The notes beneath the pieces were generated by a model. That model saw nothing but the letters and a program-made list of their open reading frames with translations, was not told the DNA's origin and searched no databases. DNA of 8,589 nt. It comes from Caldimonas sp. GTDB lineage: Bacteria; Pseudomonadota; Gammaproteobacteria; Burkholderiales; Burkholderiaceae_C. The stretch spans positions 1-8,589 of the forward strand of contig JASLGD010000299.1 of the NCBI GenBank assembly GCA_030150305.1, in the 5' to 3' direction. Position 1 is the stretch's first letter, and the number at the start of each line of letters is the position of its first letter. The translations under genes and the position numbers were made by a program. Shown piece by piece: positions 1-6,575 of the stretch.

Positions 1-753
1 CGGCTCGACGCCGCAGCCGATGACCAGCGCGACGGTGGCCAGCGCGACGGGCAGCATGATCGACCAAAGGCCGACGTGCCTCTCGGCGCTGACGCCGAGG
101 GCGGCGCCCGCGGCGAAACCGAGGACCGGCGGGAGCGTCGACGGGATGGCGCGCCGCTCCGGCGCGCCCCGCTCCGCGCCACCGAGCCCGATGCTTCGCA
201 CCAGGTCGATCGCGAGCCGCATGACGTTGCCTGTCATCACGGCGGTCGGCGGCGATCCCGTGAACATCAGCTGCACGAGTGCGTTCTGGACGCCCATGGC
301 GACGACGCCGGTGAGCCCGGCAACGACTGCCCCGGGTGCGTCGGGTGAGGGACGAGGCCCGGCGGCGAGGCTCATCGCCAGGAAGCCGACGAGCAGCAGC
401 AGGTGCAGGCCGAGCAACGCGATGAGCGTTGCGCGCGCGTCGCGCCGCAACCGGCTCGCGAGCACCGTGGTCGCCATCACGGTTGCCACGAACACGGGCA
501 CGGCGAGCAGCATCGCGAGCGTCGTATGGCCCACGCCCGCGCGATGAGCGGCGAGCAGCGCAAGGTTGCCCGTGACGTGGTTGGGAAAGAGGCCACCGAA
601 GGCCAGGAATGCGATCGCATCGACCGAGCCCGCGACGACGCTCAGAACCAGCAGCAGCGCGTGCACCGCGCCGCTGTGTTGCGCTTCGGCAATTGGCGTC
701 GGCGTGGCCGGCGGCACCGGCTCCCGGGCGCGCGCGAGCGTCGCGGTGGTCAC
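1..753 (-). CDS. YoaK/DUF1275 family membrane protein (C-terminus cut by window edge)
   Basis: Reading the minus strand from a GTG at 753 gives 251 codons with no stop before the window edge. DUF1275 proteins are usually about 220-250 residues, so few residues are probably missing. After a Pro/Ala-rich N-terminal tail of about 30 residues comes a hydrophobic helix with GSVDA (42-46) and then NHVTGN (58-63). A second half repeats the pattern with GVQNAL (154-159) and MTGN (173-176). This duplicated TGN layout with several membrane helices is how I recognise the family. It is an inner-membrane protein of unknown function, sometimes described as transporter-like. The GTG is chosen because it overlaps the TGA of the small upstream frame as GTGA. 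No strong Shine-Dalgarno is visible, which fits coupled translation. The same frame stays open to an ATG at 987, but that extra N-terminus does not look like part of the family. Confidence 0.85.
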   Translation of the reverse strand, partial: MTTATLARAREPVPPATPTPIAEAQHSGAVHALLLVLSVVAGSVDAIAFLAFGGLFPNHVTGNLALLAAHRAGVGHTTLAMLLAVPVFVATVMATTVLASRLRRDARATLIALLGLHLLLLVGFLAMSLAAGPRPSPDAPGAVVAGLTGVVAMGVQNALVQLMFTGSPPTAVMTGNVMRLAIDLVRSIGLGGAERGAPERRAIPSTLPPVLGFAAGAALGVSAERHVGLWSIMLPVALATVALVIGCGVEP

Positions 754-941
754 GCAGAGCGACGCGCGAGGCGCGCTGGGAAGAGGTCCGGAGTCGGCGT
801 CGACGCGAGCGGCGGCTGCGGCTTGCGTTCGACAACGCTCGCGGGTCGCCAGCCGAATCGGCGCCACGTCTCGGAAACCGACGTGGACATCGACGGGACG
901 TAGCGGAACGAGGCATCGAGGATCGAGCGATGGGGCTTCAT
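750..941 (-). CDS. small hypothetical protein, 63 aa, coupled to the DUF1275 gene
   Basis: I do not recognise a function. The frame starts at an ATG at 941 and ends with a TGA at 750-752 that overlaps the GTG of the DUF1275 gene (GTGA), an arrangement typical of translational coupling. About 52 of 63 codons end in G or C, as expected for a real gene here, although high GC makes this weak evidence alone. The N-terminal half is aromatic and polar, with FRYVPS (residues 12-17) and TWRRFGWRP (25-33). It resembles short uncharacterised proteins of Burkholderiales that carry an F-Y-P-S ... T-hydrophobic-R-R pattern, but that resemblance is from memory and untested. The C-terminal half is proline- and arginine-rich. 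There is no membrane helix or signal peptide and no clear Shine-Dalgarno. It could still be a chance frame. Confidence 0.45.
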   Translation of the reverse strand: MKPHRSILDASFRYVPSMSTSVSETWRRFGWRPASVVERKPQPPLASTPTPDLFPARLARRSA

Positions 942-1187
942 GGCGATGGGCAGGTGAGGCGATGCGCAGATGCTCGAGGGCGACCATTGCCGCGGCATTT
1001 CAGCTCCGGGCTCGCACGCGACGTTTGAAGCGACCCCTTCCCGCGAGCTGGGCATTTGACTCGGCCAGCCACGCGACCGGCGCATTACAGATGTCGTGGA
1101 ATTCGACGGATCCGCCATCGCCCGGGTCATATTCGCGGCCAGGATGCGGGTCATGCCAGACCGATCCCGCCCGATGCCGCTCGCGCG
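942..1187. other. gap between the small ORF and the broken receiver gene
   Basis: There is no convincing gene in this 246-bp stretch. Frames that cross it on the minus strand have mixed codon use and no domain pattern. It should hold the promoter of the minus-strand small ORF/DUF1275 pair. On the minus strand, TGTAAT at 1089-1084 is one base from the sigma-70 -10 consensus, but no matching -35 hexamer lies 16-18 bases upstream, so I do not call a promoter. Confidence 0.4.
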
Positions 1188-1640
1188 CTACACGAGGGCG
1201 CTGACCGCCGCGATGAAACTGGTGCGCGAAAACGGCTTGGCCAGCAGCGCGTCGGCGCCCAGCGCCCGGGGCGGAGCGGCGCCAGCGGACGCGATGAAGT
1301 ACCCGGAGATCGCCAGCACCCGCGCACCAGGGAAGCGTTACCGCAGCGCGGCGACGCGCTTGGCGCCGTCCACCCGCGGCGTCTGCACGTCGGCGACGAC
1401 CAGCGCCACGTCGCCGCACGAGCAGGCCGCGCACGGCACCGGCTCGAAGCCGGCGCCGCACAGCCATTCGGAGAGCAGCCACGACAGAGCGGCATCCGGC
1501 TCGCACAGCGCCACGCGGCGGTGCGGCACGGTCTGTACCGGGGCGCCGGCAGGCTCGGCAAGCGACATGATGAACGGCGTCACGCGGTGGTCGTCGATGG
1601 GCTTCCAGCGTAGGCCCCGCCATCCGTCGGCTGATGTCAT
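1188..1640 (-). pseudogene. CheY-like single-domain response regulator, interrupted by an in-frame TAA
   Basis: One reading frame from ATG 1640 to TAG 1188-1190 encodes a complete receiver domain except for a TAA at 1338-1340 (codon 101). Before the stop are VALCEPDAAL (a modified acid-pair region), the phosphoacceptor Asp in LVVADVQTP (D84), and helix 3. After it, in the same frame, are VLAISGY (S112, the conserved Ser/Thr) and LLAKPFS (K135, the conserved Lys), followed by helix 5. A normal receiver here would read LR-x-RFPGARVLAISGY, so one base change from GAA or CAA could explain the stop. ATG 1568 is another possible start and gives a more usual length (126 codons including the stop position). 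Neither start has a good Shine-Dalgarno. The gene is divergent from the two-component operon at 1683. One acid-pair position is a proline, so metal binding may have been altered before the nonsense change. A sequencing error is the main alternative. Confidence 0.8.
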
Positions 1641-1662
1641 GCCGCGCTCGACGGACTACATT
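1634..1662 (+). promoter_or_regulatory. possible sigma-70 promoter of the two-component operon
   Basis: ATGTCA (1634-1639) and TACATT (1657-1662) are separated by 17 bases, and each matches its sigma-70 hexamer at four of six positions. Transcription would start near 1669, just ahead of the Shine-Dalgarno at 1671. The element lies in the short divergent space and overlaps the outermost possible start of the receiver pseudogene. The match is weak and could be chance. Confidence 0.25.
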
Positions 1663-1670
1663 TCAAATGC

Positions 1671-1675
1671 GGAGG
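1671..1675 (+). promoter_or_regulatory. Shine-Dalgarno for the OmpR-type regulator
   Basis: GGAGG lies 7 bases before the GTG at 1683. This is the clearest ribosome binding site in the window, and it decides the regulator's start. Confidence 0.75.
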
Positions 1676-1682
1676 AACTGCC

Positions 1683-2435
1683 GTGAGCACCGAATCTTCC
1701 TCGCCCCTCGTTGCGCATTCGCCGCACGTGCTGGTGGTCGACGACGACCCCGACATTCGCACCGTGCTGAACGACTATCTCGCGAAGAACGACATCCGCG
1801 TGACCGCGGTCGCGAGCGGGCGCGAGATGCTCGAGGCCTTCGAGTCGGAAGCGATCGACCTCGTGCTCCTCGACGTCCGCATGCCGGGCGAGAACGGCAT
1901 GGTGCTGGCGCGAGAACTGCGCGAGCGGGCATCGGTTCCAGTCGTGCTGCTCACGGGCAACGCGGAGGAGGCGGACCGCGTCATGGGCCTCGAGCTCGGT
2001 GCCGACGACTACGTCACCAAGCCGTTCAGCCCGCGCGAGTTGCTCGCACGCATCCGCGCCGTGCTGCGCCGGTACCAGGTGACCGCGAGCCTGCCGGCGC
2101 GCGACGACAAGCGCCGCGCCTATCGGTTCGCCGGCTGGGAGCTGAACCTGCGCACCCGCAAGCTCTCCGCACCCGACGGCCGCAAGCTCGAGCTGAGCAA
2201 CGGCGAGTTCAGCCTCCTCGCGGCGTTCTGCGGCGCGGCGCAGCGCGTGCTGTCGCGCGACGAGCTGCTCAGCCTCTCCCGACTGCACAACGCGGAGGTC
2301 TACGACCGCACCGTCGACGTGCAGGTGGTGCGCCTGCGCCGAAAGATCGAGGTCGATCCGGCGCGCCCGCAGCTCATCGTCACCGAGCGCGGCGCCGGCT
2401 ATATCTTCGCGGCGGCGGTCGAGTCGCTGTATTGA
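1683..2435 (+). CDS. OmpR/PhoB-family DNA-binding response regulator
   Basis: This 250-residue protein has the usual length and layout of the OmpR family. The N-terminal receiver (about 15-130) has the acidic pocket in VLVVDDDPD (D20-D22), phosphoacceptor D64 in VLLDVRMPGENG, T91 in VVLLTG and K113 in YVTKPFSP. The C-terminal winged helix-turn-helix (about 147-246) has the family pattern: a two-strand wing start, LELSNGEFSLLAAF, LSRDELL, the recognition helix region YDRTVDVQVVRLRRKIE, and the ending TERGAGYIF. It should act as a cytoplasmic transcription factor activated by phosphorylation. The GTG start has a strong Shine-Dalgarno at 1671-1675. The hybrid kinase begins 7 bases after its stop, so the two are almost certainly cotranscribed and cognate. 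The target genes cannot be read from this window. Confidence 0.95.
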   Translation: MSTESSSPLVAHSPHVLVVDDDPDIRTVLNDYLAKNDIRVTAVASGREMLEAFESEAIDLVLLDVRMPGENGMVLARELRERASVPVVLLTGNAEEADRVMGLELGADDYVTKPFSPRELLARIRAVLRRYQVTASLPARDDKRRAYRFAGWELNLRTRKLSAPDGRKLELSNGEFSLLAAFCGAAQRVLSRDELLSLSRLHNAEVYDRTVDVQVVRLRRKIEVDPARPQLIVTERGAGYIFAAAVESLY

Positions 2436-2442
2436 CCACCGC

Positions 2443-5028
2443 GTGCAGATGGCCGCGCGAGCACTCGACCGCCCCGAGCCCGCCGACCCGCTTCCACCGC
2501 TGAAGCTCACGTCGGCGCTCGTCGTCGGAGCCGTGCTCTTCATCGTCGCGCTCGCGGTCGGCGCCATCTACGAGGTCGACCGCAGCCGGATGGAGGCCGA
2601 GCAGCGCGCCGCGCGCGAGATCGACGCGCTGGCCCGCGTGTTCGCCGAGCAGACGAGGCGCTCGCTGCAGACCGTGGACATCATGCTCCGGGCCTCGGCC
2701 GTCGCCTATCGCGACGGCACCCTGCCGCCGCTCGACTCGCGTCAGACGCACGAGCAGCTGGCGGCGCAGCGCGATCAGGTCCCCGACGTCACCGCCCTCT
2801 TCATCACCGATGCGCAGGGCATGCGCCTCAACAGTTCGACGTCGTATCCCTCGGCGCGTGCCAGCGTGGCTGGCAGCACCCTGATCCAGGGCCTACAGAC
2901 ACGACCGCCGGGCGAAGCGTACGTCGGCGAATCGGTGCGCGGGGTCGACTCGGGCCGCTGGCTCGTGCCCCTCGCGCGCCGCATGGAGGGCCGCGACGGA
3001 CGCATGGACGGGGCGATCGGCGCGCTGCTCGATGCGAGCTACTTCGACAAGTTCTACGCGGCAGTTCACCTGGAGCGCGGCACATCGGTGACGCTGCTCG
3101 GCGAGCGCGATGCGCTCGTCGCGCAGTTCCCGCCCGACGACGAAAACGTCGGAAAGCCGGTGGCTGCGTACCAGGGGCTGCCCCGCGACACTCCGGCGTC
3201 GAACTCGCCGATCGTCGTGCGGGGCTCGAAACGTGCGCTCGACCGCGTCGCGGTGGCCCGCACAGTGCCGGAATTCGGGATGACCGTGGTCGTGTCGCGC
3301 CAGCTGCACGAGGTGCTCGCGTCGTGGCGCGAGCAGGCGTTCTGGGTGTGGCTGCGCACGGTCGTGATCGCGTTGATGGCGGTGGCCCTGCTCGTCCTCG
3401 TGAGACGCCACCTTGCGCGCGTGAACGCCGCACGCGCGCAGCTGCGCGAATCGGAGCAACGCTACGCGCTCGCGGTGGCCGGCTCGAACGATGGCCTGTG
3501 GGACTGGAACCTCGTGACCGGGGAGCTGTTCTTCTCCGAACGCGCGCAGCAGCTGTGCGGCATGCCACCCGGCGCCCCACTGCGCCCACGGCGCGCCTGG
3601 CAACGCCGCCTCGCAGTGCATCCGGATGACCTGGCGCACGTGCGCGCCGAGATGAAGGCGCACCTGTACGGCCGGCAACCGCACTTCGACGTCGAGCTGC
3701 GCGCGGCGCCGCGCCTCGACGGCGAACCCCGCACAGCGCCGACGGAGCGCGCGTGGACGTGGCTCCGCACGCGCGGCGTCGCCATCCGCGACGGCCGCGG
3801 ACGCCCGGTTCGCATGGCCGGCTCGCTCGAGAATATCGACGAGCGCAAGCACTCCGAGCGCGAGCGCGAGCGCCTCGAGACCCAGCTGCGCCAGGCGCTG
3901 AAGCTCGAGGCGATCGGCACGCTCGCCGGCGGCATCGCGCACGATTTCAACAACATCCTCGGCGCGATCCTCGGCTACGGCGAGCTGGCCCGCTCCGACG
4001 CCGACCCGGGCAGCGCACAGGCGCGCCACCTCGACGGCGTCATGAATGCCGGTCAGCGCGCGAAGGCGCTGGTGGAGCGGATCCTCGCCTTCAGCCGATC
4101 GGGGATGGGGCAGCGCGTGCCCGTGCATGTGCAATCGGTCGTGGCCGAGGCGCTCGACCTGCTGCTGCCGTCGCTGCCGCCCGGCGTCTCGCTCGCGCGC
4201 ACGCTCGAGGCCGGCGACGTTGCGGTGATCGGCGACGCGACGCAGATCCACCAGGTCGTCATGAACCTGTGCACGAATGCCATGCAGGCGATGCAGGAAG
4301 GCGGCACGCTCACGGTCGCCCTCACGCGCTGCCACCCCGAGAGCGCGCGCACGCTGGCGACGGGCGAGTTGCCGGCGGGCGACTACGTTTGCCTCGCGGT
4401 CGGCGACGAAGGACACGGCATCGAGCCCGCGGTGCTCGACCGCATCTTCGATCCGTTCTTCACCACCAAAGGCGTCGGCGTCGGCACCGGACTCGGGCTC
4501 TCGCTGGTGCACGGCATCGTCACCGACCTCGGCGGCGGCATCGAGGTGGCGAGCCGCCCGGGCTCCGGCACCACGTTCACGATTTGGCTGCCGTGCTCGG
4601 CGAGTGCCGCGGCGCCGGCCACGATCGACGCGAGCGTTCCCCGCGGCGATGGAGAACGCGTGCTGCTGGTTGACGACGAGGTCGCGCTCGTCCACGTGGG
4701 CGAGGAGATGCTCGCCGAGCTCGGCTACGACCCGGCCGCATACACCTCGAGCGTGGACGCGCTGGCCGCGTTCACCGCCGAGCCCGAGCGCTTCGACGCG
4801 GTGCTCACCGATGAGACCATGCCGCAGCTCTCCGGCTCGCAGATAGCGCAGCAGATCCGCCGCATCCGCCCCGACATCCCGATCCTGCTGATGAGCGGCT
4901 ACCTGGGCCCGAACATCGCGGCGCTTGCCCGGCAGGCGAACGTGAACGACCTGCTGCCAAAGCCGCTCGTTTCCCGCGACATCGCGAAGGCGCTCGCGAA
5001 AGCATTCGGCAAGTACCACGCAGCGTGA
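2443..5028 (+). CDS. membrane-bound hybrid sensor histidine kinase (Cache-like sensor, PAS, HisKA, HATPase, REC)
   Basis: This is an 861-residue kinase. TM1 (about 23-44) and TM2 (about 300-322) enclose a periplasmic region of about 255 residues that looks like a double-Cache/PDC sensor. A PAS domain follows (about 335-470, with GLWDWN typical of PAS_3), then a short charged coiled coil (SERERERLE). The phosphoacceptor is H500 in GIAHDFNNIL, the HPK4 (NtrB-like) type of H-box. The HATPase shows MNLCTNAM (N-box, 607-614), DEGHG (655-659), FDPFFTTK (669-676) and GTGLGLS (681-687). The C-terminal receiver (about 738-855) has D744/D745, phosphoacceptor D790 in LTDETMP, S818 in MSGY and K840 in LLPKPL. 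GTG 2443 is taken as the start; ATG 2449 two codons in is equally possible, and neither has a Shine-Dalgarno. All catalytic residues seem intact. The ligand is unknown. No HPt domain is present, so the receiver may act as an internal regulator or pass phosphate to an HPt elsewhere. Confidence 0.95.
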   Translation: MQMAARALDRPEPADPLPPLKLTSALVVGAVLFIVALAVGAIYEVDRSRMEAEQRAAREIDALARVFAEQTRRSLQTVDIMLRASAVAYRDGTLPPLDSRQTHEQLAAQRDQVPDVTALFITDAQGMRLNSSTSYPSARASVAGSTLIQGLQTRPPGEAYVGESVRGVDSGRWLVPLARRMEGRDGRMDGAIGALLDASYFDKFYAAVHLERGTSVTLLGERDALVAQFPPDDENVGKPVAAYQGLPRDTPASNSPIVVRGSKRALDRVAVARTVPEFGMTVVVSRQLHEVLASWREQAFWVWLRTVVIALMAVALLVLVRRHLARVNAARAQLRESEQRYALAVAGSNDGLWDWNLVTGELFFSERAQQLCGMPPGAPLRPRRAWQRRLAVHPDDLAHVRAEMKAHLYGRQPHFDVELRAAPRLDGEPRTAPTERAWTWLRTRGVAIRDGRGRPVRMAGSLENIDERKHSERERERLETQLRQALKLEAIGTLAGGIAHDFNNILGAILGYGELARSDADPGSAQARHLDGVMNAGQRAKALVERILAFSRSGMGQRVPVHVQSVVAEALDLLLPSLPPGVSLARTLEAGDVAVIGDATQIHQVVMNLCTNAMQAMQEGGTLTVALTRCHPESARTLATGELPAGDYVCLAVGDEGHGIEPAVLDRIFDPFFTTKGVGVGTGLGLSLVHGIVTDLGGGIEVASRPGSGTTFTIWLPCSASAAAPATIDASVPRGDGERVLLVDDEVALVHVGEEMLAELGYDPAAYTSSVDALAAFTAEPERFDAVLTDETMPQLSGSQIAQQIRRIRPDIPILLMSGYLGPNIAALARQANVNDLLPKPLVSRDIAKALAKAFGKYHAA

Positions 5029-5171
5029 CCGGCCCGACCCGGCGCGTCGTCGCGCGCAGCGGCGACGTCGACGTCGCCGCCGGCGTGCGCACCGGCATCA
5101 GCAAGTCGAAGGAGCTGCCGTGGCGGTTTGCGCTGCGCGGGTCGCCGTTCCTCAGCAGGCCGATGCGCTAG
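5025..5171 (+). CDS. small hypothetical protein, 48 aa, coupled to the kinase stop
   Basis: I do not recognise this protein. Its GTG overlaps the kinase TGA (GTGA, 5025-5028), and its TAG lies inside CTAG (5168-5171), which also contains the stop of the convergent desaturase. All but one sense codon (TTT) end in G or C, a bias as strong as in the kinase. The product would be very basic, with about nine arginines and two lysines, and ends in RFALRGSPFLSRPMR. No signal peptide or membrane helix is visible and no Shine-Dalgarno precedes it, so expression would rely on coupling to the kinase. The alternative is a chance frame in a short GC-rich spacer between convergent genes, with the palindrome inside it serving a regulatory or terminating role. 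Confidence 0.45.
   Translation: MTGPTRRVVARSGDVDVAAGVRTGISKSKELPWRFALRGSPFLSRPMR
5059..5080. repeat. perfect 22-bp palindrome centred on GTCGAC
   Basis: Each arm is GCGGCGACGTC reading inward, and the two arms meet with no spacer. It lies 30 bases after the kinase stop and about 90 bases before the desaturase stop, inside the 48-codon candidate. There it would encode SGDVDVAA using common codons, so repeated GAC-GTC codons may create it by chance. It could be a dimeric regulator site or a hairpin at the end of two convergent units. There is no T-tract on either side, so it is not a classic intrinsic terminator. Confidence 0.5.
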
Positions 5172-6253
5172 AGGCGTGCGTGCGCGACCGAAACGATGCG
5201 CGCGCCGGGCGCATCCCAGAGCATGCAGCGCAGTGCGGCCGGCACCTGGGCGAGGCCGATGCGGCGCACGTCGACGAACAGATGCGCGAACTCGTCGTGG
5301 CAGGCGACCAGGCAGTAGCTCGGGATCCGCGCCGACAGGTGGTGGACGTGGTGGAAGCGGATGTTGGCAGTGAACCAGTTCAGCCACGCCGGCAGCACCA
5401 GCAGGCTGGTGCCGTCGAGCACCGCGCGGTCGTAGTCCCAGCCGGCGTCGCCGCTGGCGTAGGCGTGGTCGAAGTTGTGCTGCACAGCGAAGAGGACGAT
5501 GCCGGCGCCGCCCGCGAGCGAGGCACTGACGACGAAGCAGGCGACGAAGACGGCCGAACCGCCGAGCCACGACATCGCCGTCCAGAGCGCGAGCAGCGCG
5601 CCGTTGTTCCAGCACATGTGCCGGTATTCCTTCGCGTTCGACCAGTGCGGCGAGACGAACTCCGATGCCAGCGTCGCCAGGCTTCGGCCCGGTTGCCTGA
5701 CCTTGCCCCTCGCGACATGCAACCCCAAACGGACGCTGCCCACCAGCCAGCTCAGGCGGGGGTTCACGATCACGTACATCAGCCCGGCGAGCGGCGCCAT
5801 CCAGATGCTGCGGGCGCCGCGGTAGCGGCGCTTCTGCGCGGACGTCAGCGCCTCGTACTCGTCGACACGGATGATGTTCAGCGGGCCCCGATAGCGATCC
5901 CAGTTGCCGTTGGTCGCGTGGTGGTGCTGGTGGTGCCGTGCCCACACGTACTGCGGCATGCCGGTGAGGACGCCGAGGACGAAGCCGAACGTCCGGTTCA
6001 GCCGCCCGCTGCGAAACAGGCTGCCGTGGCCGCACTCGTGCATCAGCACGAAGGCACGCACCAGGAAGAGAGCGGTCGCGAGCACCATCGCGGCGCGGAG
6101 CCAGTAAGAGGCGCCGGCTGTCGCTGCCGCATAGAACAGGAGGCCGATCGGCAGCAGCGTCGTCGCCACCATCGTCAGGCCCTTGCGGTCGTCCGGACGC
6201 GCATGCCGCTCGATGATCTGCCTCTTGGTCGCCTTGAGCTGGTCGAGTTGCAT
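5168..6253 (-). CDS. fatty acid desaturase (membrane di-iron, three histidine boxes)
   Basis: This 361-residue integral membrane protein belongs to the FADS superfamily, which uses a di-iron centre to put double bonds into acyl chains of membrane lipids. The three boxes are complete: HECGH (72-76), a doubled HHQHHH (107-112) followed by ATN, and HHVHH (301-305). An additional QHNFDHAY (258-265) precedes the third box. Hydrophobic stretches at about 27-45, 52-71 and 225-255 supply the membrane spans. ATG 6253 is chosen because the family-like sequence begins there (MQLDQLKATKRQ) and GGGA at 6263-6260 lies 6 bases upstream. The frame stays open upstream to 6640, but that part does not look like a desaturase. 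Its stop shares CTAG with the convergent 48-codon candidate. The exact regioselectivity (for example delta-9 or delta-12) cannot be told from this sequence. Confidence 0.93.
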   Translation of the reverse strand: MQLDQLKATKRQIIERHARPDDRKGLTMVATTLLPIGLLFYAAATAGASYWLRAAMVLATALFLVRAFVLMHECGHGSLFRSGRLNRTFGFVLGVLTGMPQYVWARHHQHHHATNGNWDRYRGPLNIIRVDEYEALTSAQKRRYRGARSIWMAPLAGLMYVIVNPRLSWLVGSVRLGLHVARGKVRQPGRSLATLASEFVSPHWSNAKEYRHMCWNNGALLALWTAMSWLGGSAVFVACFVVSASLAGGAGIVLFAVQHNFDHAYASGDAGWDYDRAVLDGTSLLVLPAWLNWFTANIRFHHVHHLSARIPSYCLVACHDEFAHLFVDVRRIGLAQVPAALRCMLWDAPGARIVSVAHARL

Positions 6254-6575
6254 GTCGTGTCCCGCGACGAAGGTGGTGGTCGTCGCTCGGACGCCGTCAT
6301 GAGGCGACCTCGAAGCGCAGTGGCAGTCCCCGCCGGCATTATCGAGCACACCGAGGCTCGACTCGCGTAGCGCTTCACGAGCACGTCGAGCGCCGGCTCG
6401 AGGTGCTCGCCCGTCGCCGGCTTGCCGGGTTGCTGCGCCTCGTGACCGTGCTGCCGAACGAAGAGTGGCGAGCAGCCGTCGAGCGTCATGACAACGCGTT
6501 CTGGCCGAAGCCCACGCTCGACGTTGTTTTGCGGCGAACCCGGCGCCGAAGCTCCAGCGCTGCAGAGCGGCGTAG
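6254..6575. other. degraded or unassigned stretch upstream of the desaturase
   Basis: I find no intact gene that I can defend here. On the plus strand a frame over about 6370-6530 reads like protein with good third-position bias (for example VLPNEEWRAAVERHDNAFW), but it has no matched start and then turns into an arginine/serine-rich frame. On the minus strand, coding-like segments sit in different frames: GGWQPAYAALQRWSFGAGF at about 6594-6538, then LDGCSPLFVRQHGHEAQQ and EHLEPALDVLVKRY at about 6484-6377. None matches a family I know. The stretch must also contain the desaturase promoter, which I could not locate. It may be the decayed remains of one or more genes. Confidence 0.4.

Noticed and set aside
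754..987. N-terminal extension of the DUF1275 gene to an ATG at 987
   Set aside because: The frame is open, but the extra 78 residues are Arg/Ala/Pro-rich and unlike the family. The GTGA overlap at 750-753 gives a better start and an ordinary length.
20..1028. Several plus-strand frames of 90-212 codons at the left end
   Set aside because: They lie opposite the DUF1275 gene and the small ORF, are very Arg/Ser/Ala-rich, and show no domain.
1000..1623. Minus-strand frame of 207 codons overlapping the broken receiver
   Set aside because: It is another frame of the receiver gene. It is Arg-rich and lacks motifs, whereas the receiver signature lies in the frame with the TAA.
2893..5019. A 708-codon open frame on the minus strand across the kinase gene
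   Set aside because: It is the antisense shadow of a complete, motif-rich kinase. Its protein is rich in Arg, Ala, His and Val with no domain pattern, as expected in GC-rich DNA.
5120..6370. A 416-codon open frame on the plus strand, with AAGGAG upstream of its GTG, across the desaturase
   Set aside because: The opposite strand encodes a desaturase with all three histidine boxes. The plus-strand protein has no recognisable pattern and its AAGGAG falls inside the small ORF by chance.
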